From Ctenosaura bakeri (taxonomy: Eukaryota > Chordata > Lepidosauria > Squamata > Iguanidae): 64,000 nucleotides of DNA. The stretch covers positions 186,001-250,000 of the forward strand of contig CAOLHI010000740.1 of assembly GCA_948474755.1 (NCBI GenBank), written 5' to 3'. This document shows positions 10,562 through 22,677 of this stretch, one piece after another; positions within the stretch are counted from its first letter, which is position 1; each line of letters begins with the position of its first letter. Position numbers and translations under genes: made by a program. The notes beneath the pieces are model-generated. The model worked only from the letters and a program-made list of their open reading frames with translations. It did not search any database and was not told the DNA's origin.

Positions 10562-11135
10562 AGCTGTGCCCAGCAGCTCAACAGCTGCCCTTTGTCCCTC
10601 CAGAAAGGCGAAGGATAGTCTTGCCCTCTCAGGTCTGAGGAGTCCCAGTGTATCCAAGGGCTATTAGAAGCCAAAGCAGTCTCGAGCCAGCCAAAATCAG
10701 CAGAACCAAGGCACCGGCTGCCAAGCTCCGGCTGCCGCAAGGATCCCTCAGCACGGGCAGTGCTCTGATTGGCAGAGGCTCCCTCAAAAACCACTTCCCT
10801 CCCCAGGGCCACGCTGAGCTGTTCCTGGCTTCCGTTGTTTCACGGAGCTGGGCCTTCCAGCCGCTGGGAAATGATGCTGCAGCAAAAGGAGAGAGACAGA
10901 AAGTGCCTCCCCCGCTACTTCAGGCAAACCCGCTGGAGACTGGCATGTCCTCCGGGGTCCCTCTGCAAGCTCAAAACATCTGCCTCCACTCCTCAAGCCA
11001 AGCCAAGGTGGAAACGAAGAAGCCAAGAAATGGGGATTTTTTTTTCTTCATTTGTTGCTGGGAAAAGCCATTGTGATGGGACCCAGCCGTAAGTCTCCGT
11101 CAGAGGACAGAAAGCAGAGCTTAGACAGGTGACTT
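10562..11135. other. WNT4 intron 1, unique segment
   Basis: Moderately GC-rich, no repeat recognised; ORFs on both strands (up to 142 codons) show no known similarity. Confidence 0.35.
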
Positions 11136-11216
11136 CTTTTGGACTACAGCTCTTAGAATCCCCTGGCCATGCTGGCTGGGGGATTCTGGGAGCCATAGTC
11201 CAAAAAAGGTGCTTTC
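11136..11216. repeat. Small palindromic repeat, family B (ACTACA-CTCC type)
   Basis: The left arm TTTTGGACTACAGCTCTTAG is inverted at the right as CTGGGAGCCATAGTCCAAAA, with CCATGCTGGCTGG in the middle. Related copies lie near 16478, 18045, 19485, 22678, 24255, 33170 and 35490. Confidence 0.65.
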
Positions 11217-11686
11217 CCAGGCTCCGCTAGGAAGCCAAAGTAGGGGCAAGATGAAGGAGCCTGGCGCGGTGAACCTGAAGGATGAAATCTCCTTTGTTTG
11301 TACCAGTGTTCTCCAGCTCTTTTTTATGTTTTTCATTTCAGCTGTTTTAAAATAAAGTGCTGGCAAGAAAGGCCACCCTCTCATATTGCAGCCCGCTTGC
11401 AGCCAAACACACGGTGGTCTCCCCAGTCTCCCAAACTGAGTACAAAAAAGACACGAATTTTCTACCGGGTGCAGCCATGCTGAAGATTGAAATGCTCAGC
11501 CATGTAGGAGGACTCTTTCCCATCACCCTCTCCATGGTTTCCAGCACTTCCGCAGCTGTGTGGTGCCAGCATGTCCCAGGTAGGGTTAGCAAGTCAGGAC
11601 TATCCCAGGCTTCAAAATCTGAGACCTCGCAGTGACCCCTTGTGATGCCATAGGACATACCCTACAAACGTCCAAGTTGGGCATTA

Positions 11687-12019
11687 ATCATAGAATCGTA
11701 GAATCGTAGAAATGTAGAGTGGGAAGAGACCCCAGGGGCCATCCAGTCCAACCCCCTGCTGCCATGCAGGAACACTCTCAAATCACTCCCTTTGACAGAT
11801 GGTCATCCAGCCTCTGCTTAAAAACCTCCAAGGAAGGAGACTCCACTACACTCCGAGGCAGCAGATTCCACTGCCGGACAGCCCTGACCGTCAGGAAGTT
11901 CTTCCTGAGGTTCAGGTGGAATCTCCTTTCCTGTAGCTTGAATCCATTGCTCCTTGTCTTAGTCTCGGAGCAGCAGAAAACAAGCCCTCTCCTTCCTCTA
12001 CATGGCATCCCTTCAAATC
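11687..12019 (-). mobile_element. CR1 LINE 3' fragment
   Basis: It begins ATCATAGAATCGTAGAATCG (tail repeat) and continues through GACCCCAGGGGCCATCCAG to GGCATCCCTTCAAATCCCTT. 5'-truncated, antisense to the plus strand. Confidence 0.9.
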
Positions 12020-12315
12020 CCTTAATCTCCATTAATTCTCTATTGTCCCACTTTGCCAGCTGCATTTACAGTTTTCCAGTTTCTCTCTCCTTTTCCTCCA
12101 CCGTTCTGCTCCACTTACTTCAGTTACTGCAAGCTACGTTCAAAGTGCAAAAGTTTGCACTCCATTAACCCAGTAGAGGAGAGAGAAAAAAACGTGGGTG
12201 GAATTTTCCAGGAGGCTCAGGCAAAAGCAAACCGCAGCCACCACTCCGGGCTTGTGTGTTCTTCCGCATGAAAAACTTTTCCCTCTTAACCACACACTGA
12301 GCTCAGCCTGAAGGT
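12020..12315 (+). repeat. Unclassified family D
   Basis: AATTCTCTATTGTCCCACTT, CTGCAAGCTACGTTCAAAGT, GGAGGCTCAGGCAAAAGCAA and TTAACCACACACTGAGCTC appear in family order. The CR1 at 11687 abuts or interrupts its left end. Confidence 0.6.
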
Positions 12316-12417
12316 GAGGCTTAAACTGGCCCTGGTACCCATATGGTTGCCCACTGCTGATCTAGACCGGTTCTGTTTATCAGCAGCAGCTTGCAAGCAA
12401 TACTACTGCTACCTTGG

Positions 12418-12610
12418 GTCTGTTCACACTACACAGTTATAGTGCTATGATTCCACTTCAGTTGCCATGGTTGCCTTTGTATGGAATCCTGGGATTTGCA
12501 GTTTAGGGTGAGACATTTTCACTGACGGTCTCATCAAACTACAAATTTCAGGAAATCATAAAATGCAGCCTAATCAAAATACTGTAACGGTGCAGCATAA
12601 GAGGCTCCCT
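12418..12610. repeat. Older palindromic MITE related to the GGCCATTTC family
   Basis: TTCACACTACACAGTTATAG, then TGGAATCCTGGGATTTGCAG, then an inverted right part; it carries the extra GTTGCCATGG segment seen also near 25810 and 54388. Confidence 0.5.
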
Positions 12611-12689
12611 GTTTTTTAAAAAAAATGGAGGTATTGGGGCTGAACTTGAATCTTATGCATGCAAAGATATGGTCCCACCAGTTGAACCA

Positions 12690-13225
12690 TGGTCCCTCCT
12701 ACAATGGATAATTGGGTCTCATCAGCAAGTATTAATTTTGCACAAAAATGGAAAACTGATGAAAAATCTATGATAGATGGCTGGCTATTAAAAGTAATGG
12801 ACGTGATGGAAATGGAAAAACTGACAATGCTATTGAATGAGAAATCAACTCAATCTGAGAAAATTGGAACCCAATTTTGGAATATATCAAACAAAAAAGG
12901 GGGAGAAAAAGAAATTACTAAGAGATGAAGCTACTGAAAGAATAATTAAAGTATGTGAAGTTTCTAAAACAATAGTATTATATATACGTAAATAACAGAA
13001 AACTGGTAAGACTAACAGAAGGAAAATAACTTGTAGGAACAAATAATATTCAGTAAGTTATAAATCCAAGTGAAAAGCAATAAGATGGAAGATGGGGGAG
13101 GGAGAGGGGAAAGATAGATAAGGGAGAGGGAAAGGAGAAATTATTTTATTAATTTTAAATTGGGAATGTCTGTAAAAAATGAAATGATTTCAGGTTGATG
13201 TATATTTGGCTATATTTTATTCTAA
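12690..13225 (+). mobile_element. L1 LINE 3' fragment
   Basis: The frame at 12689-12928 reads WKTDEKSMIDGWLLKVMDVM and EMEKLTMLLNEKSTQ, the C-terminal region typical of L1 ORF2 proteins in reptiles. An A/G-rich 3' UTR and a TCTAATAAAAAGATAAAAAT end follow. 5'-truncated. Confidence 0.65.
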
Positions 13226-13294
13226 TAAAAAGATAAAAATAGAGAATTGTGGGGAGGGTCAACCATGCTTTTCAAATGTGCAACCTTTCCCTCC

Positions 13295-13760
13295 TCATTT
13301 TCTTCTTTTTTTAAATCATGAATTTATTAGTTTTAAAGTTAACAGGCTAATAATGCACCATCAAAGAGACACACATTCAAAAAGAACAAGCAGAGAGAAG
13401 AAAAGAAAAGAAAAACTTAAACACAATACTAGTACGCTAAACTGAAATATTAAACATGCACTAACTGAGCACTAACTTACTAAAACACAAAACGGTGCTA
13501 ATCTTCCAAGCAGCCAAACTGTAATGTAGGAATAAAATAAAAAAGGGGAAAAATATATATTTTTGACCAGATCCAACCAGGTAATGCTACTAGAACTACT
13601 AGCGTGCATAGCCACAAGTTCTTGCATTGTTAGATTCCTTATTGCTCAAAAAGTCCGTAAACAGTTTCCAATCTTTCAAAAATAAATCTGCAATTGGCTT
13701 ACCCATGCTATACCCCCCATTTTTTGGGGGGGGGTATTTGCTTCATAACCAAGCAATCAC
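13295..13760 (-). mobile_element. Probable L1 3' UTR, reverse orientation
   Basis: AT-rich start followed by words shared with 58770-59125: TCTTTCAA..ATC, CAATTGGCTTACCC and AACCAAGCAATC. Similar AT-rich sequence is at 50625-51360. Assignment to L1 is by composition and family resemblance. Confidence 0.4.
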
Positions 13761-15180
13761 AGAATGGTATGCTTTTGGTGTGCCAAAATCTACCAGTGAG
13801 CTTTGCAAGGGTGCCCATCTCTGCCCACCTCATCCGTAGGCCTCCCCGGCCCTCCTTAACTGTCCCGGTAGCCCCCTCCACAAGGCACGGCCGCAAAGAA
13901 ACCAGGTGGCCATGGTGGTCCGGGGACAGCCCACCTCTCCTTGGAGAAGCATGGAAGAGTTCCATCTGGCAACCACAAGGACCCTGGTTCAAAGCCTCAA
14001 GACATTTCCCAGATTTTTCCGGACGGTGGAGCATCTGAAAACCTCAAACACAGAGGAAGAGTCGGAGCCCAACAGATCCCTTTCAAACATCTCCAAAAAG
14101 ATGCTCCAGATAAGAGCTTTTCCAAACAAGTGCTTTTTTAAAACTCTTCAAGGAGGATGGAAATGGAGATAAATGTATTTATTTCAGGGACAGAGCACAG
14201 TATCATGGAACCAGCGCAATGAGGTACAATTGCCAGATGTTCTTGGCTGGAGTTGTGGACAGTTTTTGGAGAAGAGAATGGCCGGCCACTTGGCAAAGAT
14301 GTCCAAACAGTGACAACAAATTCTTAAGGCGTGCCAGGCATGGCCTGAAAAGCACATGATGCGGCCTCTCCCATTGCTGAAACTGAGCTGGGGTGGCAGA
14401 GTTTGGGATCACTGCAACTTCCAAAATCCCCCCAGCCAGCATGGTGTTCGATCATTGGCTCAGGGATTTTGGGAACGCTGGCCGGAAGAGAGAATCTGCA
14501 AGGTCTCCTGTATGCCAACTCAGTTTCCATCGTGAAATAAAGACAGGATACTCAGAACTTTTAATATAATGCATTATTGGGGCTGTCAACAAATGTTAGC
14601 ATCTTATTATTCCACCATAAAATGGAAGTGGGGGAGAAAGGAAGAACGAAGCAGCACCTGTGAGACTAGTTGACTTATTTGTTTGGACACCAACACAAAT
14701 TTTTGGATGCACTTTTGAAACTAGATGATTTATAGACATGATCCAATAATTCTGACCTTCAATCCCTTTAACCTAGCTACCCCACTGAAGCTTAAAGACC
14801 TGAACATATGAGAAATATGTATACCTGGGTCTTTGCATCTTTCTAGAAATGAAGAAACAAAATACAATATTGTGAGTTGAAATATATAAACAGTGTAAAT
14901 ATATTTAGCCTTCTCCCTTTTCGATTTCAAAAAGGGGTATGAATTAGCATTCTTTTAAATGTTAGCTGTACTTTAATTAGTTGGGGAAATCTTATTTTTA
15001 TACATAAGTTTTTATGCATATATAAATTTATATATGCGTCTGCAGTTCTGTGTATTTATACCTGTATTTGTTTGTTTTTGTATTCTTTGAATGGTGCAAT
15101 TGTTTACTTCTCTTTGATGTGTTATCTTTTTTTCTTTGTGTTATCTCTTTAATAAATATATTTTTAAAAAAGAAACTAGC
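13761..15180. other. WNT4 intron 1 segment, no feature recognised
   Basis: Unique sequence to about 14640, then AT-rich sequence to 15175 ending in CTTTAATAAATATATTTTTA, possibly an old LINE tail. A worn family B palindrome may lie at 14390-14475. Confidence 0.35.
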
Positions 15181-15476
15181 TCTGATTTATTTTAGCGTGG
15201 GCTTTTGTGGCTATGAACGCACTTCTTGAGATGGCACCGATGGAGTTGGAAGTACTGTTATACTTGTGGCTGTACTTCCAGCTCTTTCAGTACGTATAAA
15301 TAAATGCACGGATATCCACAAAAGTTTGTGCTAAAATAGATCAGCTTGTTTCAGGGATGGTGCTTTATTCTATTTTATGCTGAAACAGACTAGCTTGGCT
15401 ATCCCTGTGAAAGTATCATTTCATTCGCTGTTAAAAATACCATTCCTATTATGCTCATTGATTGAAATCGGATAGA

Positions 15477-15515
15477 GAGACAGATAGATCGATCAATTGA
15501 TACAGACAGACAGAT
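15477..15515. repeat. GATA/GACA impure microsatellite
   Basis: Interrupted GATA, GATC and GACA units. Confidence 0.8.
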
Positions 15516-15865
15516 ATCTAAATGAAGCATTATCGGGGGGAATAAGCACCGGTGGAGGCTGCCATATTTTTTTAATTTTAATTTTTTAATGTTTTAATTT
15601 TATTTATTTATTTTGCAGGCTGTGTCAATGTTTAGGGCATTGTGGGAAAAGGGAAAGGTGGGCCCCCAGGAGATAAAGAATCCCACCCCTCCCCTGCTCA
15701 ACACTGGAGAAGGTAAGCTTTCTCCATTCCCCAAATGACCAATGCATCTTCCTCTAACCTGGCACCCCCAATGTGGACTAAAACTCCCATCATCCCCAGA
15801 CAGCAGGATCACAACTGTGGTTTTTGCATTCCACTGCCTTTTAACTCGAGCCTGTACACATACAC

Positions 15866-15945
15866 CCTAAGCTGCAAATCCCTGGATACCACACGATGTT
15901 GAAAGTGGATTAATAGCACTATAAAAGGCTAGTGCGGAAATAGCC
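15866..15945. repeat. Palindromic MITE, right half
   Basis: CACCCTAAGCTGCAAATCCC to GGCTAGTGCGGAAATAGCC. Confidence 0.75.
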
Positions 15946-16753
15946 ATGGTCCCCCTTGGGTCCCATAAAAATGAATCAATCAGCCCACCAACACAGCAGA
16001 AGATGGGCAGGTTCAAGCTTTCAGACTAATCCAGCAGAGAGCGCAGCATCCTAAGAGCAGAACTGGGGGGGGGAGAAAAAGAATAATCCATCCAGCAAAC
16101 CAAGGCTTCGATCCAATTGCTAGTCCCAGCTAGAGTAGACCTATCCAATCAGCTGCCAAGTGACAAGTCAGCACCTATGTAAATCCTACTGATTCAACAG
16201 GTCTAATCCAGAATGGGATTTAGACCAAAGACTGCGGGAGAACAGAGACCAAAGTCTGGCTTCAGGTCTTCAACTTCCTCTTCCTCCTTTGTTGCATGCA
16301 TGTGTGTACAAGACAGGAATAAAAAACCCACAAACCATCTCACGATGTTCTGTCGTTGCAAACTGGCAGTGCACAAGGGTATATTGGCTGTCTGCAACAA
16401 CATCAGCCATGCTGAAATGGCGAGGGGGTGTATGCTTAAACGAGGTGTGTGCATCATTTATCCTCTAAGTGTTGTTTGACTATAATGCCCAGCAGTCTTA
16501 GCCAGCAGACCCAATGATGATGGATGCTGGGAGCTGCAATTTAAGAATACCTGGAGGGTTGCATGCTAACCTTCCCATCCCCGCTGCCACTTGGTGGATC
16601 ATCACAACTGGGCTGCAAACACAGAGCCTGGAAAAAGTTACTTTTTAAAAATTAAATCATGCCTGGTACTTGTTGGAACTTTGCCTTCTGCCAGCCCTGT
16701 TCCATAGGGACCTTGAGACATTAAATATAAATAAAAATAATGAAACACTAATA
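15946..16753. other. WNT4 intron 1 segment with family B copy
   Basis: Unique except for a family B copy at about 16478-16560 (GACTATAATGCCCAGCAGTC ... GGATGCTGGGAGCTGCAATT). Confidence 0.4.
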
Positions 16754-17605
16754 CAGTTGGCCCTTCACACTCATAGGCTTAGGGAGCTGGGTATGTTCAG
16801 TCTGCAGAAGAGAAGTTTAAGAGGGGACATGATAGCCATGTTTGAATGTTTGAAGGGATGTCATGTCAAGGAGGGAGCGGGCTTGTTTCTGCTGCTCCAG
16901 AGACCAGGACAAGGAGCAATGGATTCAAACTACAGGAAAAGAGATTCCACCTAAACCTCAGGAAGAACTTCCTGGTGGTCAGAGCTGTCCAGCAGTGGAA
17001 TCTGCTGCCTCCATGGAGTATGGTGGAATCCCCTTCTTTGCAGGTTTTTAAGCAGAGGCTGGATGGCCACCTGTTGGGAGTGCTTTGAGATGGGTTCCTG
17101 CATGGTAGAATGGGGGTGGACTGGATGGCCCCTGGAGTCTCTTCCAACTCTATGATTCTATGACTCTCAAGAACTTGGATTATTTGCAGGTTCCTCCAAC
17201 CCCTGTCCCTTGCAAGTCCTTCTTTTCTGGGGGAACCTTCCCTTTTGCCCACTCCAATCAGGCTGTGCAGCCCTTAAAAACCAGCTTCTGGTCCTTCTCC
17301 TCCTCCACCAGCCACTGCATGGTCAGCTAAGGAAAGCTCCCAGCCTGATTTCTCAGCTCCACAAATCCTCTCCCAATGCCCATCCAAGGGGGAGATGGGT
17401 GAGAGAGGAAGTAAAGAACCACTATGCCAACCCATCTCCTTTCTGTCTCATTTCCCTGACCTGGTTTGGACCTTGGGTGCCCGCTCTCCTCACCATGCCT
17501 CAGCCCCCTACCCTTAGGCACACACACACATTTTGATATTTGTGGTTTTTCCACTTTTGCAGGGGTCATGGGCCCCTAACCCTAGCAAATGTGGAGGGAC
17601 GACTG
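16754..17605. mobile_element. Tigger-like DNA transposon split by a CR1
   Basis: The left terminus CAGTTGGCCCTTCACAC is preceded by TA; the right terminus, inverted, is CAGTCGTCCCTCCACATTTG and is followed by TA. The body between 17167 and 17605 matches the element at 754-1121 (CCAGCCACTGCATGGTCAGC and following). A CR1 copy occupies 16776-17166. Confidence 0.8.
16776..17166 (+). mobile_element. CR1 LINE 3' fragment nested in Tigger-like element
   Basis: It starts at GGCTTAGGGAGCTGGGTATG, encodes [20 protein letters not shown] and [19 protein letters not shown], and ends with CTATGATTCTATGAC. It then passes into Tigger sequence beginning CTCAAGAACTTGGATTATTT. Confidence 0.9.
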
Positions 17606-17607
17606 TA

Positions 17608-18785
17608 TTCCAGAAAAAAAGAACAGCGATTTGGGGAGGACTCAAGTTTGGACCAGAGAAGCAGCAAAAGACAAAATAAATTCTTAAGCCCTTTCTTCCC
17701 AATGTCCATTTCTCCACTTCAAATCCCCCTTCTTGTGCACAGAAATATTTGAGCAACTCACAGGTCAAACCAATGGGAAGGGAGGAAGGAGGGGCTTGGG
17801 GAGTGATCTGGATTTGGGAAGGGGCGAACGGTGAAAGAGTTAAGCACCCACCTGGAGTGCTCCTTCTCCGTTCCAAATCAAACCTTCCTTAGGTTTTATT
17901 TTCTAACTGACAGCTTTAAGGTCCTGTTGGCACCCATTTAGTTTTCAATTGCAAGAGACAAGGGGAAGAGGGGTGGTGGTGGTGACAGTTACTGCTGGAT
18001 AGTAAAGAACTGCAAGCAGAAGCAGGACAATTGCACCAGAGCAGCCTTTCCCAACCAGCACCTGTCCAGATGGGCTGTACTGCAATGCCCATCATCCTCA
18101 GCCAGCAGATTGGGTCCAAGACATCTAAAGGGTGTTGGACTGGGGAAGAGAGGGAAGCAGAAAGAAAGAAATGACACCCATTTCCCCCTCTCCTCCATCA
18201 CTTTTCCTTCCAGGAGATCATTGTTTTGAGAGCGGAGTGGCTTAGTTCCCTCCGGGCTGAATTTCGCTGGAGACGATCTGGGAAAGAACACTAGTAGGAA
18301 CATGTTCCCCGCTCTCTGATAGTTTGACAGATTCTGCTCCTTTTTCTTTGCAGGAAAAACAAACAAACAGCAGTGGCTTCTCAGGTTTGGAAGAACCCAC
18401 ACAAAAGGCAAAACACACACACACACTTTTTTCTCTTCTGAAATGAAACCCTCATGCGCGGTCTTGGCTCCGAGCTCAGGTTGCCCTGCACAAGGATCGC
18501 TGGGATCAGGGCCAGAAATTCTCAGGTAACCACTGAAGCCCTGGCTCACCTCGGACTCTTTCACACAACATGCTTATAGCATAGGATCCCATTTTACCGC
18601 ACTCTAGGTTTGTTGCACAATTGCACCGGCTGAGCTCTGTGTTTTATTTCTCCTACCCCATGACGTCACTCTCCCGTGGTTGGATTGCATTCTCATCTAT
18701 TGGAAAGTACCCATCAATGGCTCTAGTAACACTGCATTTGCACCATTGGTGCAATGGTGTCATTTCGTTGCAGTTGAGAAACCAA
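17608..18785. other. WNT4 intron 1 segment, mostly unique
   Basis: No gene recognised. A family B palindrome copy lies near 18045-18130 and a short CA run at 18412-18424. Confidence 0.4.
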
Positions 18786-18981
18786 GGCCATTTCCACCCT
18801 AAACTGTTATAGCGTTATTATTCCACTTTCAGCATCCTGTGGAATTCTGGGGTTTGCAGTTTAGGGAGGGGCCTTTAGGATTTTCAGTTCTTTGGCCTCA
18901 GGAAAGCACAAACCCTAGAATTCCCCCAAGGGTGTTGAAAGTGGAATAATAGCACTATAACAGTGTAGTACGGAAATGACC
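18786..18981. repeat. Palindromic MITE, long form
   Basis: GGCCATTTCCACCCTAAACT to ATAACAGTGTAGTACGGAAA. Flanks CCAAG and CCTAG are a near-matching target duplication. Confidence 0.85.
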
Positions 18982-19133
18982 CTAGTGCATGGCCATACAA
19001 AACGTCACTGCAGCTTCTCCTGGTCATGCAGCCTGCTTCTTCACATGCAAGCATGTGCATGTGCGTGCGCACACAGAAGCCTGTTTTGTAGTGTACGGTC
19101 AGGGGCCCTGGCACACAAGGAACAACTGACTTT

Positions 19134-19297
19134 GGCCATTTCTGCACTAGCCTGTTATAGCGCGATGATTCCACTTTCAACATCCTCTGGAATCCTGGGG
19201 TTTGTGGCCGGCCCCTCCCGAAACTGCAAACCCCAGGATTCCAGAGGATGTTGAAAGTGGAATCATCGCGCTATAACAGGCTAGTGCGGAAATGGCC
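19134..19297. repeat. Palindromic MITE, short foldback form
   Basis: The two arms, about 75 nt each, are nearly exact inverses of one another around a GGCCGGCC-containing centre. Left GGCCATTTCTGCACTAGCCT, right AGGCTAGTGCGGAAATGGCC. Confidence 0.9.
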
Positions 19298-19739
19298 AAC
19301 CTGTCCCAAGATCCTGCTCCTGTCCGTTGTTCTTCAGAGCCTGACACGCTTGGGTTATTCATTATGAAACCAGGACAACCCCCAGCAGCCTCCCTGGAGA
19401 TAGAAAGCCTTCAACAGCTTAACCAGACAGTCCCATTTAGCTGAGCATGAAATCTTCCTCACAACCATTCAGTCTTGGGGGGCTCTCTGCTCCCAGGGAC
19501 TGCAGCTCCCCTTTCGCTACGCCAGCTAGGACTGCTGGGACGTGCAATCCAACAAAGTCTAGAGGGTTGCATGTTTTCAAGTCCTGACTTACTTATGCCC
19601 CCATTTTTCTTTTTTAAATTCAAACAGGTTTTCAGCATTTAACTTGTTGGAATAGAAAGATGGGCAATGCGTGTGATGCTTTTTATGACAGGCTGGAATC
19701 CTGCTGTTAACTCTCAACTAAAGTATGAAGTATATTACA

Positions 19740-20332
19740 TGGTTACAGTGCTATTATTCCACTTTCACCATCCTATGGAATCCTGGGGTTTGCAGTTTAG
19801 GGTTTAGTTTGCATTTAGAATTCTCAGCCAGAGAGCTCTTTGGTCTCAGTAAACTACAAATCCCAGAATCGCACAGGATGTTGGAAGTATAATAATAGCA
19901 CTATAACAGTGTAGGGCAGAAATGGCCTCAATCAATTGTTGAACAGTGAGCCAACACATACGTACACTGTTATAGTGCTATTATTCCACTTTTAACCTCC
20001 TGTGGAATTCTGGGACTTGTAGTTTACCAAGGGCAAAGAGCTCTCTGGCTGAGAATTCTAAATGCCCCTCCCTAAACTGCAAACCCCAGGATTCCATAGG
20101 ATGTTGAAAGTGGAATCATAGCGCTATAACAGTCTAGTGCGGAAACGGCCATAGGTACACTGTTATAGTGCTATTATTCCACTTTTAACCTCCTGTGAGT
20201 TTATAGTTTCCTGAGGCCCAAGAGCTCTCTGGCTGAGAATTCTCAATGTCCCTCCCTAAACTGCAAACCCCAGGATTCCACAGGAGGTTGAAAGTGGAAT
20301 AATAGCACTCTAACAGGGTAGTGTGGAAAGGC
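19740..20332. repeat. Three consecutive palindromic MITE copies
   Basis: Long-form copies at about 19740-19926, 19962-20149 and 20153-20332. The second and third are head to tail with only a few bases (CATAGGT) between them. Confidence 0.85.
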
Positions 20333-20910
20333 CCTTATACTAAGGAAATGGAAAACGAGGCCCATTTTATTTCCCACGCTAGAGGACAGAAAGAGTGCTG
20401 GAAAGTAAACTCCTTTGCCCGTCCAAGAGATTCCAAGCCAACAGACCTTGCCCAAGCCTTCTGTCCCTCATGTACAGACTCCTCCTCGGGCTATAGGTGG
20501 AAGGAAAATATTTACACAAAACGCCCAATCCACTTAGCAACCAGAAGGGTACTGCCTGGCTTTTTCCAAGTCAAGTCTTAGCCCTGAGGGCTGTGTTTCC
20601 ACATGCTCTCCCAGCCTCATAAACGGAGGGCTGGGAAGGAGCGGCTGGTGCCACACCCTGATCTCATCCAAGGTACCGTGAACCCCGTTTGGCACGTAGG
20701 CGTCCTGCGGTGCCCTTTCTGGAGGTCGGGAAACACCTGAGCAAGACAGGAGGGTTGCTTTTGGTTGAACATTGGTGGGAATTTTTGTGCTGGAAAAAGA
20801 TCTGGAAGAAAATTAACCCATATGAAACGCAGTGCCAGAAGAGAACTCCATGGTTGCTGTGGACTGCCAAAGTTACCAACAAATGCGTCCCAGAGCAAAC
20901 AAAGCCAGAA

Positions 20911-21607
20911 CTGGATAGCAGTATATGTGAAAAGGATCTAGGAGTCTTGGTAGATCACAAGCTGAACATGAGTCAGCAGTGTGATGCGGCAGCCAAGAAA
21001 ACCAATGCGATTCTTGGTTGCATCAATAGGAGTATGGTGTCTAGATCGAGGGAGGTAATGGTACCACTCTATTCTGCATTGTTTAGGCCTCATTTGGAAT
21101 ACTGTGTCCAGTTCTGGGCACCTCAATTCAAGAAGGATATGGACAAGCTGGAGCATGTCCAGAGGAAGGCGACCAAAATGGTGAAGGGTCTGGAAGCCAT
21201 GAAGCCCTATGAGGAGTGGCTTAGGGAGATGAGTATGTTTAGTCTGCAGAAGAGAAGGTTAAGAGGAGACATGATAGCCATGTTTCAATATTTGAAGGGA
21301 TGTCATGTTGAGGAGGGAGCGGGCTTGTTTTCTGCTGCTCCAGAGCCTAGGACAAGGAGCAATGGATTCAAGCTACAGGAAAGGAGATTCCACCTGAATC
21401 TCAGGAAGAACCTCCTGACGGTCAGGGCTGTCCGGCAGTTGAATCTGCTGCCTTGGAGTGTAGTGGAGTCTCCTTCCTTGGAGGTTTTTAAGCAGAGGCT
21501 GGATGGCCATCTGTTGGGAATGCTTTGATGGGTGTCCTGCATAGCAGGGGGCTGGACTCAATGGCCCCCGGGGTCTCTTCCAACTCTACAATTCTATGAT
21601 TCTATAA
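20911..21607 (+). mobile_element. CR1 LINE 3' fragment with long open frame
   Basis: The open frame begins upstream in non-CR1 sequence at 20689 and enters CR1 at about residue 75. It then encodes [60 protein letters not shown] and [19 protein letters not shown], the C-terminal part of CR1 reverse transcriptase. The catalytic part is absent. The tail is ATTCTATGATTCTATAA. Confidence 0.92.
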
Positions 21608-21614
21608 CTCTCCC

Positions 21615-21870
21615 TAGACACCAAAATGACTAGACTGAGGCTGTTACACCTTGGCCATAGCATGAGATAACATGACTTGTTAGAAGAGATAGTAATGCTT
21701 AGTACAGTAGGAGGCATAGCAAAGGAGGAAGAGTGCATTAGTGCCTTGAGCATGAAGACATTGAATGGGGCTGTTGACGACAGGGGGTCTTGGGGGTCTC
21801 TCATTCATAGGGTCGCCATGAGTTGAAGCAGAGAGGTTCAGCAATGGACTCACTGACTGGCGGAGAAGAT
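21615..21870 (+). mobile_element. LINE 3' fragment, non-CR1 (LGHxMR-type C-terminus)
   Basis: The frame reads approximately TRLRLLHLGHSMR, then DDRGSWGSLIHRVAMS, a C-terminal arrangement found in several vertebrate non-LTR retrotransposons. Stops are present. The family is not assigned. Confidence 0.5.
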
Positions 21871-22200
21871 GGACCAACAGAGGAAGCCTTTGAGTAGAGA
21901 CTGGACCAACCATCCATTATAGGTGTTCCATCTCTAGCTCTCTTGATTTCTAGATAGCGTCCAAGACCTCATGATTTTGCAACGAATAAGCTGACCTTTC
22001 AATTCTGGTCCTTCCTGCCCAACCAAATCACCCAAACAATAGGGACTTAAAAAAACAAAGATAGAGAATTATGTGTTGGTCAGTTTCCCATTCGAACTTC
22101 ACTATAAGGTCTTTGCGAGCAAACTTCTCCCTCTTTGAGCGATCTAACCACAATGGGCTGATAAGAACCGTGACCAGATTTATTGGGTGGTAAGAATTTG

Positions 22201-22430
22201 CAGAGACTAGGACATGAAGCAACGGCTTCAAACTTCAGGAAAAAGATTTCCTTTAAACATTAGGAAGAACTCCCCAATGACAGGAGCAGTTCAACGCTGC
22301 CGCCCGGGAGTGTGGTGGAGTCCCTGTTTTTGGAAGTTTTTCATCAGAGGTTGGATGGCCATCCGTCAGGAATGCTTTGATGGTGTATTCCTGCCATTGG
22401 GGTTTCTTCCAACTCTACCGTTCTTTCATT
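22201..22430 (+). mobile_element. CR1 LINE 3' fragment, divergent
   Basis: AGAGACTAGGACATGAAGCA through GTTGGATGGCCATCCGTCAG to TTTCTTCCAACTCTACCG. Confidence 0.85.
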
Positions 22431-22434
22431 CTAA

Positions 22435-22590
22435 GGCCATTTCCGCACTACACTCTTATAGCGCAATTATTCCACTTTCAACATCCTATGGAATCCTGGG
22501 GTTTGCAGTTCCGAAACTGCAAACCCCAGGATTCCATAGGATGTTGAAAGTGGAATAATCTCACCATAAGAGTGTAGTGCAGAAATGGCC
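22435..22590. repeat. Palindromic MITE, shortest near-perfect foldback
   Basis: 156 bp. The arms meet at GCAGTTCCGAAACTGC with almost no loop. Left GGCCATTTCCGCACTACACT; right AGTGTAGTGCAGAAATGGCC. Inserted directly at the end of the CR1 tail; flanks are CTAA and CCAAG. Confidence 0.93.
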
Positions 22591-22677
22591 CAAGATGGGC
22601 TACAAGAAACACGCACTAAAAGGATTAGGATTTAGGAGCCTCAACTGATGAATTGGGAAAGTTATCAACAGCAGTGG

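Noticed and set aside
20689..21528. 279-codon open frame
   Set aside because: From about residue 75 on it is CR1 reverse-transcriptase C-terminus; the N-terminal part has no similarity. It is a mobile-element fragment.
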